This document shows, one piece after another, positions 43,326 through 56,110 of a DNA stretch of 64,000 bases. Both the position numbers and the translations under genes were made by a program. Location of the stretch: the NCBI GenBank assembly GCA_947359465.1, contig OX375881.1, positions 116,060,738 through 116,124,737 of the forward strand, given 5' to 3'. The stretch comes from Metellina segmentata. Taxonomy: Eukaryota; Arthropoda; Arachnida; Araneae; Tetragnathidae. Every line of letters begins with the position of its first letter. Within the stretch, counting starts at the first letter, position 1. The notes under the pieces were generated by a model that did no database searches, had not been told where the DNA came from, and saw only the letters and a program-made list of their open reading frames with translations.

Positions 43326-43851
43326 TCAGACTGATTTCATTTTTTTTCCTTTATAGTATTAATTAAATTATATTCTTGTTCTCGTATAATACATTTGTTT
43401 ATTTTATATTTCGTAACGTGTTTTTTTTTGGAATATTGAAATTAATGTGTATTTTTATATATTATCCCACTTCTGTCACCAAAAATTGGTCTTGTACAAA
43501 AAATTGTAACTGTATTTTTAGTTTAGTACTGTAATTTTTCTGTATACTCATATCCTCCTTTCGTTTAAGGGCAACCATCCAAACATCCAGAATGTGATGT
43601 GTGAAAACGTGTCAAGATGGACCCTTAAGCCAGCTGAATTTGTAAGCGATGTCCAGTGCTGTTTTCAGTTGGTAACTTTTCTTAAAGTTTCTTTCTTTTA
43701 GCACATTGGTTTCCTGGTGCGCCGCTGTGGTCAGCGACGGTGTCAGGACGGCCGATCTGTAGGGGTTTTTGCCCCCAGGCGCGTTTCAACAGATGGCAGC
43801 ACTGGAGACCGCAAGATGACGTCACATTTACTAAGGGAGTTCTTCCCACCT
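43326..43851. other. Gypsy-A 3' region between pol and the shared LTR part
   Basis: No gene seen. The true start of the 3' LTR probably lies in this stretch, because the shared 255 bp does not begin at a polypurine tract. Confidence 0.45.
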
Positions 43852-44106
43852 ATTTTGTCATTACCCCCTCTCCAATGTTTGAAAACGGACGTGTTGCTCT
43901 AGCGCTATTCGGAGCTTTTGTTTTCGTTTATGTCCATCCAACATCAACCCCTGTCCCTAGATATTTACCTAAAATCTCTCTTTTGTTAAAATCCCCTAGA
44001 CCCCTTGCTACTGTAATTTCCAACAATAAATAAATTGTTAAAGGTATCAATGCTTCCGTCACTTTTTTCATCACTTGTGGAATTGAGTCTGATGATCTTT
44101 CCTACA
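43852..44106 (+). repeat. Gypsy-A 3' LTR (shared 3' part)
   Basis: Near-identical copy of 37384-37638, with AATAAATAAATT near its 3' end that can serve as polyadenylation signal. Confidence 0.85.
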
Positions 44107-46119
44107 TTCATGTTCCATTTCGTGTTCTAGAATATTTATTTATTATTATTTGTATGTTTGGTTAGTATAAATTTGAAGACTTTTTAAGTAAATAGCTTTT
44201 TTTGAACAACATGGTGTTTCCCGCAATCTAAGTTAGCGCGTTGTGCAATCCATCTCATCCATTACGCATGTAATTGAGCGTTTATATGATTCATTTATAC
44301 CAAATGTATCCATATTATAACACTCATATGCTTTTTGTTCTCCTTGAAAGGATATATAATTATTCGCCCAGCAACCTTCTTTGAGACATTTCTGGTAGAA
44401 AAATGGCTGCCGCGCATGCGCATTGGGCCAAATTTTATCCCTTGTCGCCACTCTTATTATATAGGCACTCTAGTAAATGCCACTCAAGACTCAATCGCTC
44501 AAGTTAGGTAATTAGGTTCGGGGAGTTGGACATGCAGGCGAAAGAGCTGTTCTTGGAGACGATTAAAAATATCTAAGTGCTGCAGCGTAAAGATTAAATT
44601 TCACAACACAACTCACACCAATTTTTTGCCCAAAACGAGTGCGTGACTATTGAAGCAGATCGATTATGAAATTTTCAACATGAAATTATTCTCCAGAAAT
44701 GATTTATTAGTATTTTGATGATCAATTTGTCATCCACTCCCAAAGAAAATTTCTGAGTGCATTCATTTTCGTTTACAAAAGTTCAAAAATCGCAAATCAA
44801 GTTGAAAACTTTCAAAGTTCTATTCTTCCCGCAAAAAAGGGGTTATCGGGACCCCTTCTCTCTTCTCAAACAAAACTACTTTTAACAGTGGAATACATTT
44901 TCCCCTTTCGTTTAATTATTCAATTCGTTTGTTGTTTTATGTGAATATGAAGTTTGTTTGCATCTCATTCCATATGTGAGTCGAGAGTACGAAATTAAAA
45001 CAAGATTTTGAAAAGGAGGAAAAGTTTGATCATTCTTATGCCTCCCCCCTATACCTATCACTAACTTAAACTCTTCTTCCTAACAAAAAGACTAAGGTAA
45101 AGCTAGGAGAGTCTGCGCACAATTGGACAGAATAATAAAAAACAATCTAATCATCAATTTTTTGCAAACTATTCATGAATAATTGTGACTTTTTCATGCA
45201 TTTTCATTGCTATTTTGTTGTTAAGCTTTAATCTAATACAACAGTTGTTATAAAACCAAGAAAGCTATTTGCGCAATATGTCCTTATAGGGTCGGAGAAA
45301 TTTCTTTCGCACATGGGTAGGAGAGATTGTTCTTAGTAAAAACTACAGTTAAATTGTTAACAATAATAATTACACTTAAAGGGGGATAACATCCACCATG
45401 CCGCTGGTGTAAGTGATATTTTAGTGGTAACAAAAGTTAATCTGCCGCACAATAAAGGTTGATAACAACTTTATTATTATTTACAAAATTATTTTTCAGC
45501 AAATTAATTTATTACCAAAATTACTTCAAAAATTAAGTTATTTTTTTTTTCAAAAAGTTGTTTCAAAATTAATTTATTTTTGTTTTACGTATAATTTGCA
45601 ATTGATGCACAATTTCCAATAAGCTGTGTAATCTCCTAGCATGAAAACGAATTCTAACAATGCGCCATCTCTCCTAAGTAACAGATACGCAAACTCTCCC
45701 ATTTCGGTAGGAGAGATTGCGCGGCCTTTTATTTAAACATGGCTGCTTATAGAAAGACCCGTTGGTGTTTGTAATGTTCGTCTAGATTAGTAGTATCATC
45801 AGAAAGCGTTTAATTAAAAAATATTTTGTACTATTGCCATTCTATAAAAATTAAGAGAAAGAGATATGAAAATTCAAGCGCTTATCTAGGGAAAACAATG
45901 CAAAATAGCGATGTTTTATCCTAAACGCTCGGAACAAACAACCTGCACTTTCAAGTAGACATTTCACTACTGCGGTTGTACAACTATATGGAGTCGCTGC
46001 GCGCGCACTCAACTTCTTCCCCGCCCCCGACCCTCTTTGTGCGCAATCTCTCCTCTCTTTAACTTACTATTTTTTTGGCAATGTATGGCATATTCAAATC
46101 ACAACAGTCGATTTCAATT
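44107..46119. other. Unannotated AT-rich DNA
   Basis: No gene recognised. The phrase GGTAGGAGAGATTG occurs at about 45308 and 45713, with a related inverted CAATCTCTCCT near 46043, so a degenerate repeat may be present. Confidence 0.4.
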
Positions 46120-46621
46120 CCGTTGGAATTTTTACTCTATCTTTAACGGTATATGAGATAAAAAAAAGAACTAAGTGACTCCTGTTAAAGATTATTAGTT
46201 TTTATCGTCCTGTTGGAAAATCTTTCTTCAGCGCAAAATCAAAACGGAAACGAAAACAATAAAACTTTTCAATACAATAATCATAACAATAATATAATTT
46301 CTCCGCGTTCCTCCGCGATAAAAAAATACTTGGCATGCTTCCAAAGGCTGACGGCAAGGTCACGTGGGTAGAAAAAGTCCAGATTCGGGTGTTTCTTCTT
46401 TCGCGGAAGAAAGACGTTGAAAAACCAATGGAGTTAAACTATTAAAAACTATTAAATTCAGTTTAAAATTTTCTAGATTGAATTTTAAAATTCGCCTCTA
46501 CCCAAAAATTGCAAAAAATTTGGACTACCTGTGAGCCAAATCTTATTCCTGTAAGTGCCATAGAATCGTCAGGATTTTGCGGCAGCAAATAAACAAACAC
46601 TTCCTTTTATAATAATAGAGA
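46120..46621 (-). mobile_element. Helitron-like copy 1
   Basis: On the minus strand it begins A|TCTCTATTATTATAAAAGG, a 5' end of the TC...TATTATAAAA type seen in Helitrons. The sequence downstream (GTAGTCCAAATTTTTTGCAA, then ACTCTATCTTTAACGG) is shared with the copies at 46680-50623 and 63889-64000. A 3' CTRR hairpin was not located and no protein is encoded. Confidence 0.45.
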
Positions 46622-48284
46622 TATATTCAAATTAAAAATTACTTGTTTAAAGAAAATTATATTTTTAGGTACCGATCTAAAGTAAAATTTTCCGCAGATT
46701 TCAAACCCGTTGAAATTTTTACTCTATATTTAACGGTCTAGGACAGTGGTTCCCAAAGTAGGTTCCGCGGAACCCTGGGGTTCCACGAAAAAATTTAGAG
46801 GTTCCGTGTGACAAATTTTATTTCCTTACAAAATAAGAATGGCGTATAATATATTCATATTTTCCTCAGAAAGTTTACAATCGACCACCGCATTAAATTT
46901 AAAATTTTTGGATAAGGCGACTGAAAACAGCATCGGTAGCAAATCGAACTTCACCAAAATTTATGTAATTTTTTTTTTTGCAATATACCGGTGTATTTGA
47001 GCCAATGCTATTGTGCCCTTGTATTATTAACGGTAACTGTCATTCAAACCAGAATGTCATTTAAGGAACATTTATAGCTGGGTTGGTACAGGTCGACCAT
47101 TTAATTCAGATCGAAAACAAAGTTTCAATATCAAAAGAAATACCGTAATATCTATAACATACATACATATGTTACTACCGCTAACCTATGCAATAATGTT
47201 TCGCTCTCGCTGTGTGAATTGGTTACACTTAGAGTGCCTGAATGGGGAGAGTGGCGTCAATTGGGTGACAAAATCTGATTGGTGAAACCTAGATTTTAAC
47301 GCCTCGGGCGTTTGGTAAAAAGTTCCCATAGGCAGGCTTGATTTATCATTAGGCCCGTGAGGCACGGGCCTAGGGCCTCCATAATTTAAAGGGCCCCTAA
47401 TTTTCAAAAGTATCTAAAAATTTTTTTAAGTTTTCAAGTAGTTACATAAATTATTGGGTATTTACGTAAATGCCCGTCGACCGTTTCCCCCACTATCACA
47501 TTCTTGTAATTACATTAATTATCTAACTATTATGTTTTTAATTTTCATCTGCCTTATTTTGTTTTGCCAATAGTTATAAGTAATGTCACGATTTTCTCAA
47601 ACTTTTTGGTGACATCTGTAAAACGGTCAACAGTCAAATATGTAAGTACCAATTATTGTTATAAAATTAGTTTTTGTGATGAACAAATAACATGGGGGGG
47701 GACCTTCCTGCGTGTTGTACCTACTATACCAAATTTTCTAAATCGGGCCCTGCGCCATAGGCGTAACACGTGAGTCGAGAGAAGTGCTATTAGTATTGGA
47801 AGCAGCTTTAAGGAAATAAATATCACTCCATGTGATAACATCATTCCGTCAAACTTCTTAAAATGATTTTAATTTTTAAATACTTTTAAAACTTCTTATT
47901 TTTACATCTTACTCCTTAAAAACTTGATCTTTGTTTCAACTTTTCCCTTTCGAACATTCTGCCGCAAGATCGCACTAAAACTTGAAAAGCCCCATTCAAA
48001 TTCATTGAATACATAAATTCTTGCAGACTGCACACCTTAAAAATATGTAATTTAGGTTTGAATAAACACAACTTTAAATTATTAATGTGTGAAACAGTTA
48101 CTGTTAAGTTCTTAAATTATCAAAAAGTGATATAAACTTTTTCATTTCGTAGCCTTGAAAATGTGAGTAAACCTCTTTGGACTCCTTAAAAATGTCAAAC
48201 AACCCTCCATAATTTCAAAATTCTGTATCAACCCTGCAATACCAATTACAAATGGTACCGCTAAAATAAACGTAAAGGATGCCT

Positions 48285-49857
48285 ACGGGTTGATAAAGAT
48301 GTTACATGTTAAAGAGGCACATGTTATTGGTGAATCACCTATTAAACCTTGTGTTCAAGATATCGTTTCGTGTGTATTGGGCGAAGGGTAAACAAGTTGA
48401 AAGTGTGTCTCTTTCTAACAATACTGTAAAAAGGCGTATTAACGATACTGCCGATGACATTGAAATAGAACATATTTCACGGTTACAGGCGTGTGACGCT
48501 TATGTATTACAACTAGATGAGTCCACAGACGTTGCTGGATTAGCAATTTTGCTTGCTTTCATTCGGTATGATTTTAATAAAAAAATTGAAGAAGATTTGC
48601 TTTTATGTGAAAGTGTGAACATTAACATCGCGGGGGAGAATATATTTAACTGCATTGATAATTTTATGACAACGCATGAAATTAACTGGGGAAAATGTAT
48701 TGATGTATGCAGCGATGGAGCAAAAGCAATGACAGGAAAAGTGAGTGGTGCTGTAGCACGGATTAAAAATGTTGCAAAAAACTGTAACAGTACTCATTGC
48801 ATTCTTCACAGATATATACAGATTATTCTTCACAGATTTAGTAACAAAAAGGATTTTGGTGACATTTAAATCTATTCTAGACGAAGCAGTGAAGATTATT
48901 AATTTTATCAAAGTAAACCATTGCAATCACGTATTTTCAAACCCATGTGCGAAGATATGGGCAGTCTTCACACCACTTTACTTTTCATTCGGAAGTTAGA
49001 TGGTTATCGCGTGGTAAAATGCTTGTGAAAATATTTGAATTGCGAGAGGAACTGATGGCGTATTTTATTGGTCATAAATTTGAATTATCAGACAGATTAA
49101 ATAATATGACTTGGATATATACACTTCATGCCTTGCTGATATGTTTGGAAAATTGAACGAATTATGTTTGGCTCTGCAAGGAAAACAAGTCAACATATTG
49201 CAAACAAAAGATAAATTGGTTGCCTTTTCAAGGAAGATATGGGCAGTCTTCACACCACTTTACTTTTCATTCGGAAGTTAGATGGTTATCGCGTGGTAAA
49301 ATGCTTACCAATATTGGATTTCAGTTGTGGAGTAAAACAACTTCGAGTGTTTCCAGACGCTTAGTGATTTTTTCGAAGAATCTGAAGTGGATTTAGGTAT
49401 GGAAATCCGCGATGGTAGAAAAACAGATCTGTCCAGTTTACAGCAATCACTCAGTGATTACTTTCCAAACCTAGAGAATCAAGATAATTACTGGGTACAA
49501 AATCCTTTCAAAATTAAAGAAAAACGAAAATGATTTCATTCCATGGATTATGAAAAATTGATTGAATTGAGTTCGGATACACAATTAGAAGCCAAATTTA
49601 GAACAGTTTCGTTAACAATATTCTGGTCAGATGTATTCGATGAATATCCAAATTTATCAAAACAGGCTATTCGAATTCTATTGTCGTTTGCAACCACTTA
49701 TTTCTGTGAAGCTGGGTTTTCAAAATATGTTGTGACAAAAACCAAATATCGTAACAAACTTGATGCTGCACCAGATATGCGAGTTCTGTTATCAAACATA
49801 ACGCCCAATTTTAAGAGAATCATGGAATCAAAAAAGCAGGTGCATTCTTCACATTAA
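48285..49857 (+). pseudogene. hAT transposase (ZBED5/SCAND3-like), degraded
   Basis: Fragments in several frames give the order expected for a hAT transposase: LSNNTVKRRINDTADDIE, then the RNase H-like core (LQLDESTDVAGLAILLAFIRY with the first acidic residues, DVCSDGAKAMTGK, THCILHR), then VRWLSRGKMLVKIFELREEL. The C-terminal dimerisation block is YPNLSKQAIRILLSFATTYFCEAGFSKY, ending at 49857. There are several stops and frameshifts and a 73-bp internal duplication. The N-terminal BED finger is not recognisable. Non-functional. Confidence 0.88.
48952..49306 (+). repeat. 73-bp direct duplication inside the hAT transposase
   Basis: Bases 48952-49024 and 49234-49306 are the same by eye (AAGATATGGGCAGTCTTCAC ... 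GGTAAAATGCTT). Confidence 0.93.
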
Positions 49858-49922
49858 AATTTTTTTATATTTATTTTAGTTTATATTTTGTATTATGTTA
49901 TTTATTTAGTTTATATTTTGTA

Positions 49923-49927
<5 letters not shown>

Positions 49928-49967
<40 letters not shown>

Positions 49968-50071
49968 TTTTATTAATTATTTCTAAAATAAATTTTGTAT
50001 TATTTATTTTTATTAATTATTTCTAAAATAAATTTTGTATTATTTATTTTTATTAATTATTTCTAAAATAC
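49928..50071 (+). repeat. (TA)n run and ~41-bp AT-rich tandem repeats
   Basis: A TA dinucleotide run at about 49928-49966 is followed by three copies of ATTAATTATTTCTAAAATA plus TTTTGTATTATTTA-type sequence, inside the hAT 3' region. Confidence 0.9.
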
Positions 50072-50844
50072 ATTTTTTATTTTTTAGTTTTGTTTAATTC
50101 AATAAAATCCGAAATACCAAAATAATACTTGTTTCATTTAATATCAGATTAAATTTTGAAAAGTCGTAGAAAAAAATATTCAGGGTTCCGCGATCATTGG
50201 CAACAAATTTGGGGGTTCCACGACCAAAATAGTTTGGGAACCACTGGTCTAGGAGATAGTAAAAAAAAAGAACTGAGTGACTCCAGCAGTTAAAAGATTT
50301 ATCGTCTGGCTGGAAAATCTTTCCTCCGTGCAAAATAATAGCGGAAAGGAACATAATTATTTTCTGAGCTTTCTCTGCGATGAAAACAATTGGCATGGTT
50401 CCAAGTGTTTGTTATTTTCTCCGCGCGTTGAAGAACCTGCTAGAGAATAAAACTATTAAATTCATTTTAAAATGTTCTAGATTAACTTTTAAAATTCGCC
50501 GTTACCCAAAAATTGCAAAGAATTCGGACTACCTGTGTGCCAAATCTCATTGCTACCATAAAATCGTCAGGATTTTGCGGCCACGAAAAAACAAACAAAT
50601 ATTCCCTTTTATAATAGTAGAGATCACTGGCGTTCTTCAGTGCTTTTTTCTATCTCAGCAATCATTAAAGAAAGAATGAAAATTTTAACGGATTTGAAAT
50701 CTGCGGAAAAAATTTTACCAGTTATATTACCTTATACGTTTGATTTTCTTTTATCAATATTTTATCCACTACATATTTATATTTTTTGGTTTGCGAAGGA
50801 AACCAACACCACGGACAACTCCGTTAGGGCTGTTATCCAATAGG

Positions 50845-51178
50845 CTACGCCGACCAACTGATATAGTGGTTAAGGTGTTAGCCTCTAGATCGGAAGGTTC
50901 CTGGTTCCAATCCGGGTCCGGGCATGGATGTTTGTAAGCGTATGGTGTAGAAGCGGCTGGTGCACTTTAAATCTGTCGTGGCCGGATGTCCTCGCATTGG
51001 GTTGGCGTGGAAGTTTGGAGAGTGGGGTGCCAGCTCAGGTGTTGCTTCGTCATCTGACCGTGGTTCAAAATTACGAGGTGTTGTCCTCGGATCTTTCCCT
51101 TAAGGGACTGATCCCGGACCGTCGTCAATAGCCCGTTGTGTTGCTCTAGTACCACGTTACCTAAAAATTACCAATTAC
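50845..51178 (+). mobile_element. tRNA-derived SINE, second full copy
   Basis: Same family as 35584-35916: TATAGTGGTTAAGGTGTTAG A box, GGTTCCAATCC B box with one change, shared body and CTAAAAATTACCAATTAC end. No clear flanking duplication was found. Confidence 0.88.
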
Positions 51179-51288
51179 CCGCTCAAAACGGAATGTGTGG
51201 TCAGTGGTCACTAGTATGCCGCACTGTGATTTTGGCAAAGTGAATTTGAAATTGGTAGTGGAGCAGAAAGTTTGAAAGATGGCAATTT

Positions 51289-51392
51289 GGTAATTTTAGT
51301 TAACGTCGTACTAGAGCAACACAACGGGCTATTGACGACGGTCCGGTATCAGTCCCTTAAGGGAAAGATTCGAGGACAACACCTCGTGACAT
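51289..51392 (-). repeat. SINE 3' fragment
   Basis: About 100 bp matching the 3' third of the SINE in inverse orientation (TAATTTTAGTTAACGTCGTA, TCAGTCCCTTAAGGGAAAGA). Confidence 0.85.
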
Positions 51393-51772
51393 GTTTGAAA
51401 GAACTCCATAGTCTCCATAGTTTGAAAGAACATATGGGACATGTACTCTGAGCTGCAAAGGGTTACTGATGCAGTGAAACTCTAGTTTTCTAAAAGGAAT
51501 GCTGATGAAAAAGTAGTCAATCTTGGTGTGAAGAACATTATGTTAACCACTTCAATCGCAGAATCTGAACACCGTCTGTAGGATTAATTGGTTGGATCGG
51601 AAATTGAATTCGAGGCCACTGGCTTCATCAAAATGGGTCGGTATTTTTCCCATTCAATTGACACCTACAGATTTAACGTGCACTAACCCCGATGCACTCT
51701 CTACTTTTGTTTTCCCCCATGTCAAGCGATTGGTGACTCAGATGGTCCGTGCCAGATTCATGTCAAGCTTGG

Positions 51773-51891
51773 CCTTTTATATCCCGTCGGGAAAAAAATA
51801 AAACCTTTTTTGACCTTTGAAATCCGATCAGAAAAGACAAAAATTTGTCAAAGAATTTTTCTAACCTTTTTGCCCGACGGGCTATAAAAGG
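51773..51891. repeat. Short inverted-repeat element, ~120 bp
   Basis: CCTTTTATATCCCGTCGGG at 51773-51791 pairs with CCCGACGGGCTATAAAAGG at 51873-51891, with one mismatch. The interior holds AAAACC and AAAAAGG-rich sequence. It could fold into a hairpin or be a small non-autonomous element. Confidence 0.75.
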
Positions 51892-53427
51892 TCCAGAAAA
51901 AGTTTTCATACCCTTTTATGATTTTGGCTGGTGGCTATACATTAGTTTTCTATAACTTATGTTTTGCCACAACCCTGTTTCGCGGTTTTACCAGGCATGC
52001 GTCTATCCTCAAGGAATTTGCTTCGTGAAAGGCGATTGTTCGCTATTCAGCAGTGTAGTATTCGTTTTTTCATGATAAAATTTAATATAATTTGAAAATA
52101 AGAATCGTTAGAAAACATAGCATGCCTTTTTTATTTGATTTTATTGCTGTATTTAATAAAAAATAGAACATATTTTGTGCATCATATAAATAGATTGCAA
52201 TTCCTATGCGCTAAGTTCTTGTGTTTAATTAGCGTAGTACAAAGATGTTATTTAGTTATGTTTACACATATATTTGGTGTGTATTCAATTCATTGAACGC
52301 GATTAACACTCTATTAAGGACATCCTATTTTATTTTAAAATAACCGGTTTGCAACTACAGATTACTTAGAGGATTTATTCTTTAAAAAAAATCAGTGTCA
52401 TCGTAGTTGTTAACCTTTACTCACCATGTGCAGATCCCGTGTGAAATATAAAAGGACAACTATACAAAATTGGAAATAATTAACTACAGTATTGTTTGAA
52501 AAGTGCAAGAGTACGAGTACTAAGGAACATAACTAGAGTTTTTATGAAAAACTGCAAATTAGAGCAACCAAACCGCCGGAAGAGTTCTTAGACCGTGAAT
52601 GGAAATATTCTACAATTAACTTTAAGTTTAAAGGGGCTTATCACAATTTCCACAGAATACCTAATGTGGCGTAGTGGAAAGTATTTTAATTAAAACAAAT
52701 TTGATAACAATTTGAAGAGAGGAATAGAAATGAAGCACAGGTTGTATCTATTATTTCGAAAGTATCGGCAAGACATATTGCGAGGAGAACTAGAGTTTCG
52801 AGAGGTTTCCATTGAAGTGTGTGTGTGTGTTGAATTCTTCAGTTATTGGAGTCTTGTTTAGCGATTCATAGAAAATATACGCGTCAATAATCCATAAATA
52901 AAATTTTTAAACAATCAATATCAAAACTATATTTATTTCCTTTGTGGAGAAGTAGAGATGTAAGCTTCATGCATGAAAAATTGTGACTAAGCAATGGATT
53001 GCATGGAAAGTAAAATTTTTCTGATTTCTCTCATTTGAATTAGTATCACTAAGAACTTATTTAACATATATATTGTTCAAAATATATTCTTTAATCATTA
53101 GATTCATGTTAAACGATTTGTAGAAAGTATGTGCATTTGTAATAGGCAAATTAAATTTTGAAAAAGAGCTTTATTTTAAACAGCATACAACAATAACTCC
53201 AAAATATCCCTAAAGAAGGTACTAATAGAAATAAACAAAAAACATTTGCAAACTATTTTTAGATGAATTCGAACATTACATATATGTCTTATTTTTCAAA
53301 TCAAAAAGAAATTTTATCATCGAGCAAGAGTTAGTACTTTTTACTATTAACACCAGAAGAAGGGAAGTGATCAGTATGACCGCAAATTAATTTGAAAGAT
53401 ATATAAATATCTTATTCTCCCACCAAG
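51892..53427. other. Unannotated AT-rich DNA
   Basis: No gene or mobile-element signature recognised. Confidence 0.45.
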
Positions 53428-53515
53428 GGCCATGGTAGCCTGTTTGCTAGAGGAGCGGATTAGCAATCAAAAGGTTTGGAGTCCGAAACTCGAACCAACC
53501 AAAGGCTTCTTCAGA
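53428..53515 (+). repeat. Possible tRNA-derived SINE fragment, second family
   Basis: GGTAGCCTGTTTGCTAGAGG followed by TTAGCAATCAAAAGG and TTGGAGTCCGAAACTCG resembles a tRNA D arm, anticodon arm and degenerate B box. It differs from the SINE at 35584. Weak evidence. Confidence 0.35.
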
Positions 53516-54808
53516 GGCTTTCCCTTTGGTTTGTTTCTGTTGGGGGACATTCAAATAAGAGAACAGTAAGGTGTGTCATAGTTATCGTGCATTCTCTTGA
53601 AAAGAACGTGAGAAAGTGTGAAAACAAAACACTACACGAAATATAGCATTGGGACAATCATTTTTTCCAACGAAGAATTTATAAGAAAACTGGCTCCATT
53701 TTGTTTTGAAATAATAAAATTCCTGTGTTCACACCCTGTGTTTCAACACTATTCCGAAATATTACGAACATCTCTTCCCAGACCGGGATTCGAACCAAGG
53801 ACCAAGACGATGTGCGTAATAAGGAATTATTCCAATTTTCGATACAGTTACGCTCCTTCATTACTCGCCGACACTACATCAGTTCTTGGTAACGCAAACT
53901 CACAAAGAATTGTGTAATTTTTCCAGACGTAGAGTTTTGAGTTTTTATTTTGAGTTTTACGTAGAGTTTTGAGTTTTTAAGTTTAGTTTTAAGATTTTAT
54001 TCCACATTGAGTAGTGCTTAAAGATTCTGTACATTTGTTTGAAATCTCACATCCATTAAGTTTAGTTTATTTAAAAAATACTATAAAACGTCATTAATTG
54101 TTGTTTGTGATGCCTCTACCCGTTAACTAAAGCAGCTTCAAATAATAAATGCGATTGAAACTTTACTAACTAATCCTGAGGTTAGGATGGCCATGTTTAT
54201 ACCATCCATAAATTTCTAAGGAAAGGGGACTGAGGGGAGGTGAATTATTAAATTCTACGCAAAACTCTCCAACCATAATAAAGAAGCTATTTATTCCAAA
54301 TCCCAGATACGACTACCGTAGAAAAAAGGTCGTTCAAAAAACGACCTAGATCCACTCTAAATAAATTGATGTTTGTTCATTCCTTTTCTACTCCAAAATT
54401 GATTCAGAGTATGTTCTGTCTTTTCATGTTCTGCCCCTCAGTAGACCGGATATACCATTGGAATCTTCACAATGGGGGTACAGAAGATTTCTCAGAAAAG
54501 TGTCTACTTATGGGAGACTGCGGTCCAGCCTTTTGTCAAGACAGCAGCGGACATCCAACCCCGTAGGCAATAGCTCACTCTTCTCTCTCGCACAGAAGTT
54601 CCAATATTCGGTGTCCTGTAATCAGGTGGAATGACTAGAAACCCCCACTATGTGAGGGGTCCTGATCTTAGAAGAGATAAAGATCCCATCTATTCAAGTT
54701 ACTGTATGCGTATGCCTGTGGCGTGTTAGTTGAGAATAAAGATAAAGTAAACGCCAAACGGCATTCCTGTGATTCCTTTGTAAGCTGCACTCTGCCCACT
54801 GGAATCGT
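53516..54808. other. Unannotated DNA
   Basis: No gene recognised. A minus-strand GGTTCGAATCCCGG at about 53782-53795 matches a B box, but I could not place a matching A box. Confidence 0.4.
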
Positions 54809-55193
54809 CTACAGGAAAATCTTTCTCTTCGAAAAAAGGAGTTGAATTGAAAATTTAGAACCATTTTCGAAACTACTTACGGGAACAGCCCTCTGAAAAC
54901 CACATAGGCAGTTAGTTTCTAGATTTTCCTTTTTTTCCTGAACGCTACACACATGTTTTTTTAACACCCTGTCTAACTTATTCTTGAATTCCCCTAATTG
55001 TTCAGAATGATGCGGTGCTATTAATCCCCCTTTGAATGTCACCTTTAACTCTTCACTTATCCTATGAAAATTTACCTTTCTGAAATTTGGAATTATCTTA
55101 CTATTGATTGTGTATGCTGACTGAAAATGTATACTTAATCTGATACTTCTATGATCACTTTCTCCCAGTAGCTCACCTATAACCAAATCCTGC
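54809..55193 (-). pseudogene. CR1-like LINE fragment (end of endonuclease domain)
   Basis: The minus frame next to the Gypsy-B LTR starts with VQDLVIGELLGESDHRSIRL, where S-D-H is the conserved end of the apurinic endonuclease domain of non-LTR elements. It continues NFRKVNFHRISEELK, typical of the linker before RT. It was cut by the Gypsy-B insertion and no upstream part is found on the far side. Confidence 0.6.
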
Positions 55194-55197
55194 ACGC

Positions 55198-56110
55198 TGT
55201 GAGGATTCATTGATGAAGGCCATCCATTGATCCTCCCAATGCGAAATCTAAACCCCCGACGGAGTTCGCCGAGAGGCACAGGTGCGAACCACTGCGGACA
55301 ATGGAGAGTCGCCAGTCTGTCTGGACTGTTGACAGTAAAACTACAAAGGAAATGTAGTTCTACCCCGCCTTTATGGATTACTTTCATCAGCTTGGGTTTA
55401 AGCAGCCGAGAGGGTTAGACGAACCGAGGCTAGATACAAGGCCAATGACAGACCCAACGGAGTGACATCAGAACCAACCAGGACCAATCGAGGACCAGCT
55501 CCGCCCAGCGGCCGGAGCGTGCCAAAATCCGAGCCGAGGAATCGGGAGAAGAAAAAATATCAGTTTTTGACTTGATCTCATCCTGAGGTGCATCGTACTC
55601 AGAGACCCAAATAGGTCGACCAATTTCTTCTCTTTGGAGAAGTCATTTTTGGAGTTTGGTGTGACCTCGCCCTGAGAGGACACCTACTCAGAAGCCTTGA
55701 GAGGCTGAATACTAATGTCCCCGCGACTTTATTTAGAAGTAACGTCCTAGAGTTCCTGGTGTAGACCGTCACCAGACGTCTATAGTGAGATCCTGTGTGG
55801 ATCTGTGTCGCCGACGAAGTGATCTCCTCCCGAGATAAAATTGTACGAGCGTAGTGCCGTTATACTACCCTAGAACCGTTCTTCGGTGTAGACTTTTCTT
55901 CTGCTGTAGACTTTTCTGCTGTTAGATTAGAATTGAGTTGAGACAACCTGTCCAATCTAATTATTATAGACCTATGTCTAATTTCAGAGTCTTGTATATA
56001 ACATACCATTAATTAATCAAGAAAACTGTAAATAAAAATTCTTATATTAATTAAGCTAGACTGTTCTCTGTAGATTCTTCATCTGCACGCTACCCAGAGA
56101 ATTCATTACA
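55198..56110 (+). repeat. Gypsy-B 5' LTR (913 bp)
   Basis: TG...CA LTR with an AATAAAAATT signal near 56031. Differs from the 3' copy by at least five substitutions. Confidence 0.95.

Larger units (their letters stand above)
37384..44106 (+). mobile_element. Gypsy-A LTR retrotransposon (5' LTR truncated)
   Basis: Two direct copies of a 255-bp terminal sequence (37384-37638, 43852-44106) flank a leader with tandem repeats and one long gag-pol frame. Domain order is Gag, protease, RT, RNase H, integrase, the standard Ty3/Gypsy order. I find no matching target duplication, and the 5' copy stops at a minisatellite, so the left end has probably been lost. Confidence 0.88.
46744..50246 (+). mobile_element. 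hAT DNA transposon, 3,503 bp
   Basis: The left end CAGTGGTTCCCAAA at 46744 mirrors TTTGGGAACCACTG ending at 50246. It is flanked by a perfect 8-bp duplication GTCTAGGA at 46736-46743 and 50247-50254. Terminal sequence and duplication length are diagnostic of hAT. It contains a degraded transposase of the ZBED5/SCAND3-like type. Confidence 0.95.
46680..50623 (-). mobile_element. Helitron-like copy 2, split by the hAT element
   Basis: The minus-strand 5' end at 50623 reads TCTCTACTATTATAAAAGGG. Similarity to copy 1 continues to 50255, is interrupted by the hAT transposon and resumes at about 46735 down to 46680. Confidence 0.45.

Noticed and set aside
44233..44451. Minus-strand 72-residue frame
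   Set aside because: Cysteine-containing but without any recognisable domain, and in unannotated DNA.
53770..53880. tRNA or SINE on the minus strand
   Set aside because: A good B-box string is present, but no A box at the right distance was found.
55227..55683. Open frames inside the Gypsy-B LTRs (also 61663-62231)
   Set aside because: LTRs are non-coding. The frames recur only because the LTR is duplicated.
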